The notes under the pieces: generated by a model
Seen by the model: the letters and a program-made list of their open reading frames with translations, nothing else
Told to the model about the DNA's origin: nothing
Database searches by the model: none
From: an uncultured Eubacteriales bacterium
GTDB lineage: Bacteria > Bacillota > Clostridia > Oscillospirales > Oscillospiraceae
DNA: 64,000 nucleotides
NCBI GenBank assembly: GCA_900549475.1
Contig: UROF01000006.1
Span: 1 to 64,000, forward strand
Direction: 5' to 3'
In this document: positions 33,731-42,686 of the stretch, one piece after another
How positions within the stretch are numbered: position 1 is the stretch's first letter
Layout: every line of letters starts with the position of its first letter
Position numbers and translations under genes: made by a program

Positions 33731-35491
33731 ATGCAGAAACAAAAGAATCCATTTAGCTTGATGGCGTTTATCAGACCGCACCGGGCAGGTTTTATTGCCT
33801 CGACTATCCTTGCTGTTCTCAGCGTGGCCAGCGGGATGGTGCCATACTTTGCCGTGGCAAAGATGGTCAACCTACTCATTTCTGCTGAAAAAAACTTTTC
33901 GATTTATCTGACTTGGGGAATGGTAGCCCTGATCGCCTATCTGCTCAAGTCCGTCCTCCACGGCATTTCTACTCGATGCTCTCACGAGGCCACTTTCCAT
34001 GTGCTGTCGGAGTTGCGGAGGGCTGTGGCGGATAAGTTGACTCATGTTTCCATGGGCTATCTGACTGATACACCATCGGGTCGGTTGAAAACGACCATGG
34101 TGGAGCGCGTGGAGCAGATGGAAGTCCCACTGGCACATATCATTCCGGAAATGACCTCTAATCTGTTGGTCCCTCTCGCTATTGTGGTTTGCCTCTTCGC
34201 CCTGGACTGGCGTATGGCGTTAGTATCGCTTATCACCATCCCTATTGGGATGCTCTGTTATATGGCCCAGATGAAAGAGTATCCGAAAAAATATGGTGCG
34301 GTCGTTCAAGCCGGAAAGCACATGAGTGCCACCACGGTGGAGTATATCAACGGTATTGAGGTCATTAAAGCGTTCAACCAGAGTGCAGCATCCTATGGGA
34401 AGTTTACCGATGCGGTTCGACAAAATGCGGATCTTATATTGGACTGGATGAAGTCCACGCAGGGCTACTCCGCCCTGATGATGACTATTTGGCCCGCTGT
34501 GCTGATCGGCGTTCTGCCCATTGGATGCGTCTTTTATCGGAATGGAAGCCTGACCGCCCCGGATTTTATCACGATTGCAATCCTGTCCCTCGGTATCGTG
34601 GGGCCATTGGTAGCGGCGATCTTTTTGACTGATGATTTCTCCAAAATTGCGACCATCACCGGGGAAATCGGCGCTGTGCTGTCCGAGCCGGATCTGGAGC
34701 GGCCTGTGCAGAGAAAAGAACTGCATGGGCTGGACATTGGCCTGCGTGATGTGACATTCGCCTACAAAGATAAGCGGGTTTTGAACGGCGTCACACTGAA
34801 CATCCGGCAAGGCACGACCACTGCGCTGGTGGGACCGTCTGGTTCCGGTAAATCCACCATCGCCAAGCTCATCGCCTCCTATTGGGACGCTGGCAGCGGG
34901 AGCATCACTGTCGGCGGAGAGGATGTAAAAAACCTGCCGCCGGAGCAGGTAATGGATCTCATCGGATATGTCTCCCAGGACAACTTCCTATTTAATGTCT
35001 CTGTCCGGGAAAACATCCGCATGGGATGGCCGGAGGCTACCGACGATGAATTGGAGGCTGTGGCGAAGGCCTCCGGCTGTCATGAATTCATCATGGGGCT
35101 GGATCACGGGTATGACACTGTGGTAGGCGGCGCAGGCGGACACCTCTCCGGCGGGGAGCGCCAGCGGGTCGCTATTGCGCGGGCCATGATGAAAAACGCC
35201 CCGATTGTGATTTTGGACGAGGCGACTTCCTACACGGACCCCGAGAACGAGGCGGTGCTTCAGGACGCCATCGGCAGGCTGACCCGAGGAAAGACGCTTA
35301 TCGTTATCGCCCATCGCTTGAGCACCATAACCGATGCAGACCAAATCGCTGTGGTGGATCAGGGAAAAATCCTGGATGCGGGAACACATGAGGAGTTGTT
35401 GAAACGGTGTCCCCTCTACGCTCAGATGTGGGTGGCCCACACGCAGGCGAAGGATGCGGACACGGGAGAAGGAGGTGGCAAGCATGTTTGA
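33731..35491 (+). CDS. Exporter-fold ABC half-transporter, first of pair (module V)
   Basis: A 586-residue protein with coupling motif VEYINGIEVIKAFN, Walker A GPSGSGKST near 366, LSGGERQR near 470, VILDEATSYTDPENE near 491 and VIAHRLS. As in the other first halves, the D-loop has Thr-Asp. ATG at 33731 is behind CAGGAGGG. It overlaps the second half by 8 bases. This pair heads a nine-gene operon that runs to 43109. Confidence 0.87.
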   Translation: MQKQKNPFSLMAFIRPHRAGFIASTILAVLSVASGMVPYFAVAKMVNLLISAEKNFSIYLTWGMVALIAYLLKSVLHGISTRCSHEATFHVLSELRRAVADKLTHVSMGYLTDTPSGRLKTTMVERVEQMEVPLAHIIPEMTSNLLVPLAIVVCLFALDWRMALVSLITIPIGMLCYMAQMKEYPKKYGAVVQAGKHMSATTVEYINGIEVIKAFNQSAASYGKFTDAVRQNADLILDWMKSTQGYSALMMTIWPAVLIGVLPIGCVFYRNGSLTAPDFITIAILSLGIVGPLVAAIFLTDDFSKIATITGEIGAVLSEPDLERPVQRKELHGLDIGLRDVTFAYKDKRVLNGVTLNIRQGTTTALVGPSGSGKSTIAKLIASYWDAGSGSITVGGEDVKNLPPEQVMDLIGYVSQDNFLFNVSVRENIRMGWPEATDDELEAVAKASGCHEFIMGLDHGYDTVVGGAGGHLSGGERQRVAIARAMMKNAPIVILDEATSYTDPENEAVLQDAIGRLTRGKTLIVIAHRLSTITDADQIAVVDQGKILDAGTHEELLKRCPLYAQMWVAHTQAKDADTGEGGGKHV

Positions 35492-37250
35492 CGCATATAA
35501 ACGGTTTTTCCGTTTTGCCGGGGAGCGGAAAGGCACTTGGTATAAGGGAATGGCCTTTGAACTGCTGCGGAGCATTTTTGAGGCTCTGCAGTTTGCGGCG
35601 CTGCTGATTGTTCTCCGTGCTCTGGTAGAGCAAAACATGACCGGAACCACCCCGTGGATGGCTTTTGGGATCATGGCGGTCAGCGTGGCCGGGGCCGCCC
35701 TGTGCTGGTATCTTGCCCATAACAGCGAGGGGCACGCCGATTACCGCATGTGCGCGGAGAAGCGCATCCATATCGGAGAACGAATGAAGTACATGCCCAT
35801 GGGCTACTTCAACGCCCAGAGCCTGGGCAGCCTCACCGCAGCGGCCACCTCCACCATGGAGGATTTGGAGAGCATGTCCTTTGCGGTGATCGCCCGGACG
35901 GTGGTGGGCATGATCCGGACCACCATCTTCTCCTTGGCGGTCCTGTGCTTTGACTGGCGCATTGGGCTGATCTTCCTGCTTGGTATGCTCCTGTTCCTCT
36001 GGGTCAATTCGCTTTTACTGAAGAAATCCAGAGAATTGTCTCCGGGGCGGCTGGCAGCCCAGACAAGACTTGTGGACGCTGTGCTGGAATACATACAGGG
36101 CATGAGCGTGGTACGCGCCTTCCATGGAGATAAAGCGGCTAATCAGACGCTGAACCGCACGATTGAGGAGACGGAACAGCAGAATTTCAAGCTGGAGCGC
36201 AAGCGTATTCCCTATAATGTTTTGGAGCAAATTGTCCTGCGTGTTACGGCGGTGGTGGCGATTCTGCTCTCAATCTGGTTTTTCCTGCAAGGCAGTATGA
36301 CCCTTTTTGTCTGCCTGATGGTGGTGGTTTCCGCTTTCTTGGTATACAGCGAACTTGAGTCTGCCGGTGAGATGTTCTTCATGCTGCCTATGATCGACGC
36401 TTCCATCGACCGGGTGGAGGAGATTGACTGCGCACCCCGGATGGACGAAGGCGGCTCCGTACAGACACCGAAACACTGCGATATTTCCTTCGAGCATGTG
36501 GACTTTTCCTATGGGGAGCGGAAAATCATCCGCGATGTCAGCTTTACTATCCCGGAAGGGACAACAACTGCCATTGTGGGGCCCTCCGGCTCCGGCAAGA
36601 CCACCCTCACCAGTCTTATGGCAAGGTTTTGGGATGTGGACAGCGGCACGGTCAAGCTGGGCGGCATCAATGTGAAGGACTATGCGCTGGATAGTTTGAT
36701 GCGCAATTTCAGCATGGTCTTTCAGCGCGTGTACCTGTTCAACGACAGCATTGAGAACAACATCAAGTTCGGCAAGCCGGATGCCACCCATGAGGAGGTG
36801 GTGGCCGCGGCAAAGGCGGCTCGGTGCCATGACTTCATCACGGCTCTGCCGGACGGCTACGATACCATCATCGGTGAGAGCGGCGCCACGATCTCCGGCG
36901 GAGAACGCCAGCGGCTCTCCATCGCCCGGGCCATGCTCAAGGATGCGCCGATCATCATTTTGGATGAGGCCACGGCCAATGTTGACCCGGAGAACGAGGT
37001 GGAGCTGCAGGAGGCTGTCAAGGCCCTGACTGCTGGGAAAACACTGGTTATCATTGCGCACCGGATGAAAACTGTCCAGGAGGCGGATCAGATCCTTGTA
37101 CTGGATCAGGGGCGGATTGTGCAGCGGGGCCGCCATGCGGAACTGATAAAGCAGGACGGTATCTATGCGGATTTTGTTTGCTCCCGGAGATCCGCAGAAT
37201 CGTGGCGTATTGCGGAGCGGAAAAGCAGCGAGGTTGAAGCGGAGGTATGA
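35484..37250 (+). CDS. Exporter-fold ABC half-transporter, second of pair (module V)
   Basis: A 588-residue protein with coupling motif LEYIQGMSVVRAFH, GPSGSGKTT near 365, signature ISGGERQR near 469 (Ile instead of Leu), IILDEATANVDPENE near 490 and IIAHRMK. The D-loop is canonical (NVD). ATG at 35484 follows GGAGGTGG. Its stop overlaps the start of the next permease gene (ATGA), which ties the pair to the nickel/peptide-type importer. Confidence 0.87.
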   Translation: MFDAYKRFFRFAGERKGTWYKGMAFELLRSIFEALQFAALLIVLRALVEQNMTGTTPWMAFGIMAVSVAGAALCWYLAHNSEGHADYRMCAEKRIHIGERMKYMPMGYFNAQSLGSLTAAATSTMEDLESMSFAVIARTVVGMIRTTIFSLAVLCFDWRIGLIFLLGMLLFLWVNSLLLKKSRELSPGRLAAQTRLVDAVLEYIQGMSVVRAFHGDKAANQTLNRTIEETEQQNFKLERKRIPYNVLEQIVLRVTAVVAILLSIWFFLQGSMTLFVCLMVVVSAFLVYSELESAGEMFFMLPMIDASIDRVEEIDCAPRMDEGGSVQTPKHCDISFEHVDFSYGERKIIRDVSFTIPEGTTTAIVGPSGSGKTTLTSLMARFWDVDSGTVKLGGINVKDYALDSLMRNFSMVFQRVYLFNDSIENNIKFGKPDATHEEVVAAAKAARCHDFITALPDGYDTIIGESGATISGGERQRLSIARAMLKDAPIIILDEATANVDPENEVELQEAVKALTAGKTLVIIAHRMKTVQEADQILVLDQGRIVQRGRHAELIKQDGIYADFVCSRRSAESWRIAERKSSEVEAEV

Positions 37251-38182
37251 GCAAGAAACTATTGGCCCGGTTCGGTCTGCTGGTGATTGTCCTGTTCGGC
37301 GTCACGATCCTGACCTTCTTTTACACCAACCTGTCCCCGGTAGATGCGGCTGAGGCGCTGGCAGTGCGCCGTTACAACCGCCCTACCCCACAGCAGGTTG
37401 AACTGGTGCGGGAAGAACTCGGCCTCGATCAGCCGATCCTTCAGCAATACGGCTCCTGGTTATGGAGTGCCCTGCATGGGGATTTCGGGAATTCCTATAA
37501 CACTGGGCGGCCGATTGTGGAAGAACTGTCGGCGTCCATCCGGCCCACCCTGGTTATGGCTGCTATGGCGCTCTTCTTTGCCACTCTGCTCAGTATTCCA
37601 CTGGGGGTACTGTCCGCCAGCAGAAAAGGCGGCTTGGCGGACCGGAGCATCTACCTGTTCGGCATCATCTGTATGTCTTTGCCGAATTATTGGATCGGCT
37701 TCATGCTCTTGCTCGCCTTCGCGGTTTATATCCCTATTTTTAGCATTATGGGAGCGGACAGCCTAAAGGATTTCGTTCTTCCGGCCCTGGCGCTGGCTAT
37801 TCCTATGGCCGCCGGCAACATCCGTGTGTTTCGGTCCTCACTCCTGGATGGGTATAACAGCGATTTTGTCCTGTATGCCAGGGCTCGGGGCGTATCAGAG
37901 TGGAAAATCGCTAATCTGGTGAGCCGGTTTGCCCTGCCGCCGCTGATCACCATGCTGGCGCAGAGTTTCGGTTTTATGATTGCGGGTAGCGCCATGGTGG
38001 AAAGTGTGTTCTCCATCCCAGGGCTGGGGTCCATGCTGGTCACTGCATTGGGAGCCAGAGACACCATTACCATCAATGCGTGTGTACTGCTCACCGCCGT
38101 CATTTTCGTCCTGGTCAATTTTATCGCGGACTGTGTGAACGCATTTCTAAACCCGCAGAACCAGAAGGGAGGCGGCCTATGA
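37247..38182 (+). CDS. Nickel/dipeptide-type ABC importer permease 1 (NikB/DppB/CntB family)
   Basis: A 311-residue protein with six membrane segments. The N-terminal region has GLDQPILQQYGSWLWSALHGDFGNSY, characteristic of DppB/NikB proteins, and the cytoplasmic loop YARARGVSEWKI that contacts the ATPases. The family imports peptides, nickel or, in the Cnt/staphylopine system, metal-metallophore complexes. It overlaps its neighbours by four bases on both sides. Given the DtxR gene in the same operon, a metal chelate is the more likely cargo; that is inference. Confidence 0.87.
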   Translation: MSKKLLARFGLLVIVLFGVTILTFFYTNLSPVDAAEALAVRRYNRPTPQQVELVREELGLDQPILQQYGSWLWSALHGDFGNSYNTGRPIVEELSASIRPTLVMAAMALFFATLLSIPLGVLSASRKGGLADRSIYLFGIICMSLPNYWIGFMLLLAFAVYIPIFSIMGADSLKDFVLPALALAIPMAAGNIRVFRSSLLDGYNSDFVLYARARGVSEWKIANLVSRFALPPLITMLAQSFGFMIAGSAMVESVFSIPGLGSMLVTALGARDTITINACVLLTAVIFVLVNFIADCVNAFLNPQNQKGGGL

Positions 38183-38997
38183 TCCGCAAAATCATGCACC
38201 GCCCGCAGGCCGTCCTCGGCCTTGCCATGATGCTTCTCGTGTTTCTTGTGATGCTGCTTGCCCCGGTTTTTGCCCCAAATGACCCGATGCAGTTGAATGT
38301 GGCTCATAGTTTCGCCCCGCCGGACGCACAGTACCCCCTCGGAACGGACGAGCTTGGACGTTGCATCCTCTCCCGCTTGATCTATGGGGCAAGGGCTTCT
38401 CTGAGTATTGCGCTGCCCACACTGCTGTTGCTGGCGGTTATCAGCACTGTGGTGGCTACCCTGTGCGCCTATGTCGGCGGGGTGCTGGACCGCATGTTTG
38501 AAGTGGTCTCCAATATTTTTATGGCCTTTCCTCCATTCCTCGTTGCCATCACTCTGGTGGGACTCTTTGAGTCAAAAGCGGCCAGCATCGTCCTGTCTAT
38601 TGTAATCGCCATGTGGGTCTGGAACGCAAGGGTGGTCCGCACCCATGTGATTCGGGAACGGAATCAGCCCTATGTGATCACCTGCCGGATGTCCGGCTGT
38701 TCAGAACTGCGCATTGTGTTCCGGCATATCATCCCCAATATTCTGCCGCACCTCCTGGTTTTATATAGCACAGGGCTGTCCTCCATCATCATTATGATCT
38801 CCAGTTATGCCTTTCTTGGCTTGGGGCTGGAAACAGGGACGGCGGAGTGGGGAGCCATGTTTGTAAACGCCAACAAGCTGATGTTCAGTCATCCGCAGTT
38901 TCTGGTGTATCCGGGACTTTGCATTTTGTTTGCCGCGGCAGGGTTCAACCTGTTCGGGGAGGCCCTGCGGGACATCTGTGCACCAAGGGAGGGATAG
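38179..38997 (+). CDS. Nickel/dipeptide-type ABC importer permease 2 (NikC/DppC/CntC family)
   Basis: A 272-residue membrane protein. The opening region holds PVFAPNDPMQLN and YPLGTDELGRCILSRLIYGARASL, the DppC/NikC hallmark. The coupling loop is YVITCRMSGCSELRI, less standard than the usual Ala-Ala-x-x-x-Gly. ATG at 38179 follows GGGAGGCGG and overlaps the first permease stop. It forms the heterodimeric channel with permease 1. Confidence 0.87.
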   Translation: MIRKIMHRPQAVLGLAMMLLVFLVMLLAPVFAPNDPMQLNVAHSFAPPDAQYPLGTDELGRCILSRLIYGARASLSIALPTLLLLAVISTVVATLCAYVGGVLDRMFEVVSNIFMAFPPFLVAITLVGLFESKAASIVLSIVIAMWVWNARVVRTHVIRERNQPYVITCRMSGCSELRIVFRHIIPNILPHLLVLYSTGLSSIIIMISSYAFLGLGLETGTAEWGAMFVNANKLMFSHPQFLVYPGLCILFAAAGFNLFGEALRDICAPREG

Positions 38998-38999
38998 CT

Positions 39000-39782
39000 A
39001 TGCTGACAGTTACCAATTTGTCCATCCGTACAAAGCAGACAAAGGAAACCCTTGTGCGCTCCGTCAGCTTCTCCGTAAAAAACGGAGAGGCCCTTGGCAT
39101 GATCGGGGAGAGCGGCAGCGGAAAGAGCATGACCAGCAAGTGCATTATGCGGCTGTTGAATCCACGGCTTTTTGACCTGCACGGAAGCGTGCAATGGAAC
39201 GGGAAAGAAATGCTTGCGGTGAAGCTGAATGAGTTGGACGGCTATCGGGGCAAGCAGGTCAGTATGATCCCGCAAAACCCCATGACCGCCTTTGCGCCTA
39301 TGCTCAAGCTGGGAAAACAGATGGAACTGGGCTTTTCGCTAAAAGGGCACAGGGAACGGACACAGTTCCGGGGGCGGCTGGCTGCCGCACTTGCGGATGT
39401 CAATTTGTCCGATGCGGAAAAAATCATCAATAGCTATCCCCATGAGCTGTCCGGCGGCACGCTACAACGCGTGATGATTGCTCTGACGATTTTGCAGCGC
39501 CCGGAACTGATTATCGCAGACGAAATTACCACCGCTGTTGACGCGGCCAGCGAATACCTCATTCTGAATGAATTGGAGAAGCTGAGGCAGGCCGGCGTTT
39601 CCATGATTGTGGTGACCCATGACTTTGGTGTGGCAGCGAGGCTGTGTGACCGCGTGGCCGTTATGAAAGACGGCGAGATCGTCGAGGAGGGAAAAATGCG
39701 GGAAGTATTTTCTGACCCACAGCACGAATATACCAGGCAGCTTGTGCAGGCAAGCGTACTCTTTCAGGAGGGACTATGCTGA
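39000..39782 (+). CDS. Nickel/dipeptide-type importer ATPase 1 (NikD/DppD family)
   Basis: A 260-residue protein with Walker A GESGSGKSM near 36 (Met in place of the second Thr/Ser), Q-loop MIPQNPM, signature LSGGTLQRVMIAL near 150, Walker B LIIADEITTAVD and H-loop VVTHDF. The Walker B catalytic Glu is present. ATG at 39000 follows GGGAGGG. It overlaps the second ATPase by seven bases. Confidence 0.87.
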   Translation: MLTVTNLSIRTKQTKETLVRSVSFSVKNGEALGMIGESGSGKSMTSKCIMRLLNPRLFDLHGSVQWNGKEMLAVKLNELDGYRGKQVSMIPQNPMTAFAPMLKLGKQMELGFSLKGHRERTQFRGRLAAALADVNLSDAEKIINSYPHELSGGTLQRVMIALTILQRPELIIADEITTAVDAASEYLILNELEKLRQAGVSMIVVTHDFGVAARLCDRVAVMKDGEIVEEGKMREVFSDPQHEYTRQLVQASVLFQEGLC

Positions 39783-40555
39783 AAGCGGAACATATCACAA
39801 AACAATATCAGATCCCAGGCGGCGGGCATACCGTGTTCGATGCGGTTTCGGATGTCTCCATAGAGCTTGGGAATGGAGGCGTGACCGCCATCGTGGGAGA
39901 AAGCGGGAGCGGCAAGAGCACTTTAGCCAGAGTCCTGTCCTATGTGGAACGGCCGGACGGCGGGCGGGTGTTTCTGGATGGCCTGGAGGTGTCCGCCTGC
40001 GGAAGAAGGGAACTCCGCGCTGTAAGGGGAAAGGTCCAGCTTGTGATGCAGAACGCTTTGGGGTCATTAGACCCCCACCAGAGCGTTGTGTCCATTCTGG
40101 AGGAGCCCCTGCGGCTACTGTTCCACATGGGGGCGGAGGAGAGAAAACAGCGGTGCCTTGAACTGCTGGACATGGCACGGCTGGAACGGGACACACTCCG
40201 TCGTCGGCCAGATGAACTCTCCGGTGGACAGCAAAAACGGCTGTGTATTGCCCGCGCTCTGGCCACCCAGCCCCAACACATTATCTTTGACGAGTCTTTC
40301 AGCGGATTGGATGTCACACTGAAAAAGCAGGTGCTGGATTTTCTGAAGGAACTTCAAACGGAACTTCAGATCAGTTTTCTGGTGATTACCCACGATCTGG
40401 ACACCGCCATGTATATGGCCGGTGCGATTCATGTCATGCGCAAGGGCAAAATCATCGAAACGCTTGAGCACCCCAGGAGCTTCTCTGATTTTCAGGAACC
40501 CTATTCACAAGAGCTTGTAAAGGCAGTCCGCTCCAAGCGGAGAGCCTTGCAATAA
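39776..40555 (+). CDS. Nickel/dipeptide-type importer ATPase 2 (NikE/DppF family)
   Basis: A 259-residue protein with Walker A GESGSGKST near 42, Q-loop LVMQNALGSLDPHQSV (the DppF-type SLDP stretch), signature LSGGQQKRLCIARAL near 147, Walker B IIFDESFSGLD and VITHDL. Here the Walker B is followed by Ser-Phe instead of Pro-Thr/Ser. It lies 22 bases before the binding-protein gene and completes the importer with the two permeases. Confidence 0.87.
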   Translation: MLKAEHITKQYQIPGGGHTVFDAVSDVSIELGNGGVTAIVGESGSGKSTLARVLSYVERPDGGRVFLDGLEVSACGRRELRAVRGKVQLVMQNALGSLDPHQSVVSILEEPLRLLFHMGAEERKQRCLELLDMARLERDTLRRRPDELSGGQQKRLCIARALATQPQHIIFDESFSGLDVTLKKQVLDFLKELQTELQISFLVITHDLDTAMYMAGAIHVMRKGKIIETLEHPRSFSDFQEPYSQELVKAVRSKRRALQ

Positions 40556-40577
40556 AGCAAAAAAGGAGAGTAACTGT

Positions 40578-42242
40578 ATGAAAAAATTCTTGTCCCTTCT
40601 GCTGGCCGGCGTTATGAGCGCCATGCTTCTTGCTGGCTGTGGAACCACTGCCAATAATCCAGGCCCGAATTCTTCCTCGACACCACCTGCTGGCGAGGAG
40701 GAACGGTCCATCACCATTGCGCAAAGCGCCAATTTTTCCATGGGATTTGCCCCCGGCGTACAGTCCTATGAGGCTACCTATTACATGAACAATTTCTATG
40801 AGAGCCTGGTCGAATACCGGGATGGTGAGTACCTGCCCTGCCTGGCGACAGACTGGGCTGCCTCGGATGACGGCCTTACCTATACTTTCCATCTGCGGGA
40901 TGATGTGCAGTTCAATGACGGCACCGCCTTCAATGCCGAGGCGGTCAAGCTCTATTTCGACAATATGAAGTCGGTCATTGGCACCAGCGCCAACTATGGT
41001 CAGCTCGATATGCTGACCACGGAGATCACAGTGGATGACGAGTACACTGTCTCCTTCCACCTGAGCCGCCCCTATTACAATGTCCTGAACGATCTTTCCA
41101 TGGTAATGCCCCGCGGAATCCTTTCCGCGGCGGCCTTCAATGAGGACGGCTCTCTGAATACCGAATACCTGATGACCCACACTCCAGGCACCGGCCCGTA
41201 TATGTTTGAGAGCGTGAATGAAACCGCAACGGAATACACTTTTGTGAAAAACCCGAACTATTGGGGCGAGGAGCCGGATGTAGACCGCTTTACCGTAAAG
41301 GTGATCCCGGAGTCTAAGGTTGCCGCCATGCGGGCCGGCGAGGTTGACTTTATCATGGGGTCTGATACGCTGGATGCCAATTCCTATCTGGAACTGTCTC
41401 AGGTGGAGGGAATCACCGGCGTGATTTCTGACTTTGACTTTGTGACAGAATTTATCGCGCTGAACGATGAGGTGGCGCCGCTGGATGATCTGAATGTCCG
41501 CACAGCCATTCAGATGGCGATTGACAAGGAATCCATCGCGCAGAATATTTACTCCGGTCTGTGTACAAAGGCGGACTCGGTGATGCCTGCTGCCATGCCC
41601 TACTGCGTCGCCACGGCGTCCACTCCGGACTATGACATGGATGGAGCGATTGCTTTGCTGGAGGACTCCGGCTGGGTCGATTCCAATGGAGATGGCATCC
41701 GGGAAAAGGACGGAACGGCGCTTTCCTTTACAATCACCTACCCCTCTACGGGCGTTTATGACAACATGGTACTCTTTTTCCAGAGTTCTATGGCCGAACT
41801 GGGAATTGAGATTAAGACCAATCCCATTGACCTGATGGCCTTCATGCAGCAGGTGTTCATGGAAGACAACTACGAGATGACCGCGTATATGAGTTACTGG
41901 TTCCCTTACGATCCATACACCTTCGTGGCAAATATGTATCCGTCTACCGACTATACTGATCCCAGCGGCATCTATTCCACCGATCCGCAGGTCGCCAAGG
42001 CCTTGGCTACTATGAGCGACGAGGAAGCCAAGGAATTGATTGGCGGGCTTTACAATACAGATGATCCTGCGGTTGTTCAGGAGATCTATACTGCGGCGCT
42101 GGACTCCGCCAATGAGAGCAGTGTGGTGATTCCGCTCAACTACAGAAATGAATATGCTGTATTTAACAACGAAGTGATTGAATCTTATACATTTAACAGT
42201 ATCCCCAATCATGTGGATGTTGCCGCAATCCATTTGAAATAA
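40578..42242 (+). CDS. Substrate-binding lipoprotein of nickel/dipeptide family (SBP_bac_5; NikA/CntA-like)
   Basis: A 554-residue protein. The lipoprotein signal peptide has lipobox LLAGC (Cys21), then a Ser/Pro/Asn-rich linker to about 45. The SBP_bac_5 fold shows YESLVEYRDGEYLPCLATDW, FHLRDDVQFNDGTAFNAEAV, GTGPYMFE and NPNYWG, typical of NikA, DppA and CntA. It sits outside the membrane and delivers ligand to the permeases encoded upstream. I cannot tell metal chelate from peptide by sequence; the DtxR gene 14 bases downstream points to metal. Confidence 0.87.
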   Translation: MKKFLSLLLAGVMSAMLLAGCGTTANNPGPNSSSTPPAGEEERSITIAQSANFSMGFAPGVQSYEATYYMNNFYESLVEYRDGEYLPCLATDWAASDDGLTYTFHLRDDVQFNDGTAFNAEAVKLYFDNMKSVIGTSANYGQLDMLTTEITVDDEYTVSFHLSRPYYNVLNDLSMVMPRGILSAAAFNEDGSLNTEYLMTHTPGTGPYMFESVNETATEYTFVKNPNYWGEEPDVDRFTVKVIPESKVAAMRAGEVDFIMGSDTLDANSYLELSQVEGITGVISDFDFVTEFIALNDEVAPLDDLNVRTAIQMAIDKESIAQNIYSGLCTKADSVMPAAMPYCVATASTPDYDMDGAIALLEDSGWVDSNGDGIREKDGTALSFTITYPSTGVYDNMVLFFQSSMAELGIEIKTNPIDLMAFMQQVFMEDNYEMTAYMSYWFPYDPYTFVANMYPSTDYTDPSGIYSTDPQVAKALATMSDEEAKELIGGLYNTDDPAVVQEIYTAALDSANESSVVIPLNYRNEYAVFNNEVIESYTFNSIPNHVDVAAIHLK

Positions 42243-42256
42243 CGGAGGACATTCAA

Positions 42257-42625
42257 ATGAAACTTCATGCGTCGGGTGAAGATTACTTGGAGGCCATTCT
42301 GGTGCTACAAAAGCAGAAAGGCATAGTGCGCTCCGTGGATGTCGCCCGGCACCTGGAGGTCACAAAGCCCAGCGTGTGCCATGCGGTAGCAACCCTGCGG
42401 GAAGGGGGCTTCCTGACAATGGACAGCGACTATTTCCTGCACCTGACCGATGTGGGGCGGGAAGTGGCGGAGCAGATCTATGAAAAGCACCGCTTCTTTA
42501 CAGAGCGTCTAATTGCAGCAGGTGTGGACCCGGCAACAGCGGAACGGGACGCCTGCCGGATCGAGCACGTCATCAGCGATGAGAGTTTCGAGAGGCTGAA
42601 AGCTGCCGCGAAACCGGAATCGTAA
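42257..42625 (+). CDS. DtxR/MntR-like metal-dependent regulator, copy 3
   Basis: A 122-residue protein nearly identical in layout to the copies at 18476 and 31894. Metal ligands Asp9, Glu12, His78, Cys100, Glu103 and His104 are kept. The recognition helix reads VTKPSVCHAVATLREGG. ATG at 42257 follows CGGAGGAC. Here it follows the binding-protein gene instead of an ABC half-transporter, so the DtxR-hairpin-winged-helix cassette is a portable unit. Confidence 0.88.
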   Translation: MKLHASGEDYLEAILVLQKQKGIVRSVDVARHLEVTKPSVCHAVATLREGGFLTMDSDYFLHLTDVGREVAEQIYEKHRFFTERLIAAGVDPATAERDACRIEHVISDESFERLKAAAKPES

Positions 42626-42630
42626 GCACA

Positions 42631-42670
42631 GCAAAGGGAGGAGGCCGTGCAGGCGGCCGCCTCCCTTTGC
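42631..42670 (+). promoter_or_regulatory. Strong hairpin between dtxR-like and winged-helix genes, copy 3
   Basis: GCAAAGGGAGG and CCTCCCTTTGC form 11 perfect pairs with GGCC/GGCC above them and a short loop. Compared with the copy at 32267, AAAAGG/CCTTTT became AAAGGG/CCCTTT, a paired change that keeps the stem. No T-run follows. Confidence 0.7.
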
Positions 42671-42686
42671 CATTGGGGGTGAAATC

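Noticed and set aside
40452..42233. A 593-codon minus-strand open frame opposite the binding-protein gene
   Set aside because: Same shadow effect; the plus strand encodes a full SBP_bac_5 lipoprotein with a ribosome site.
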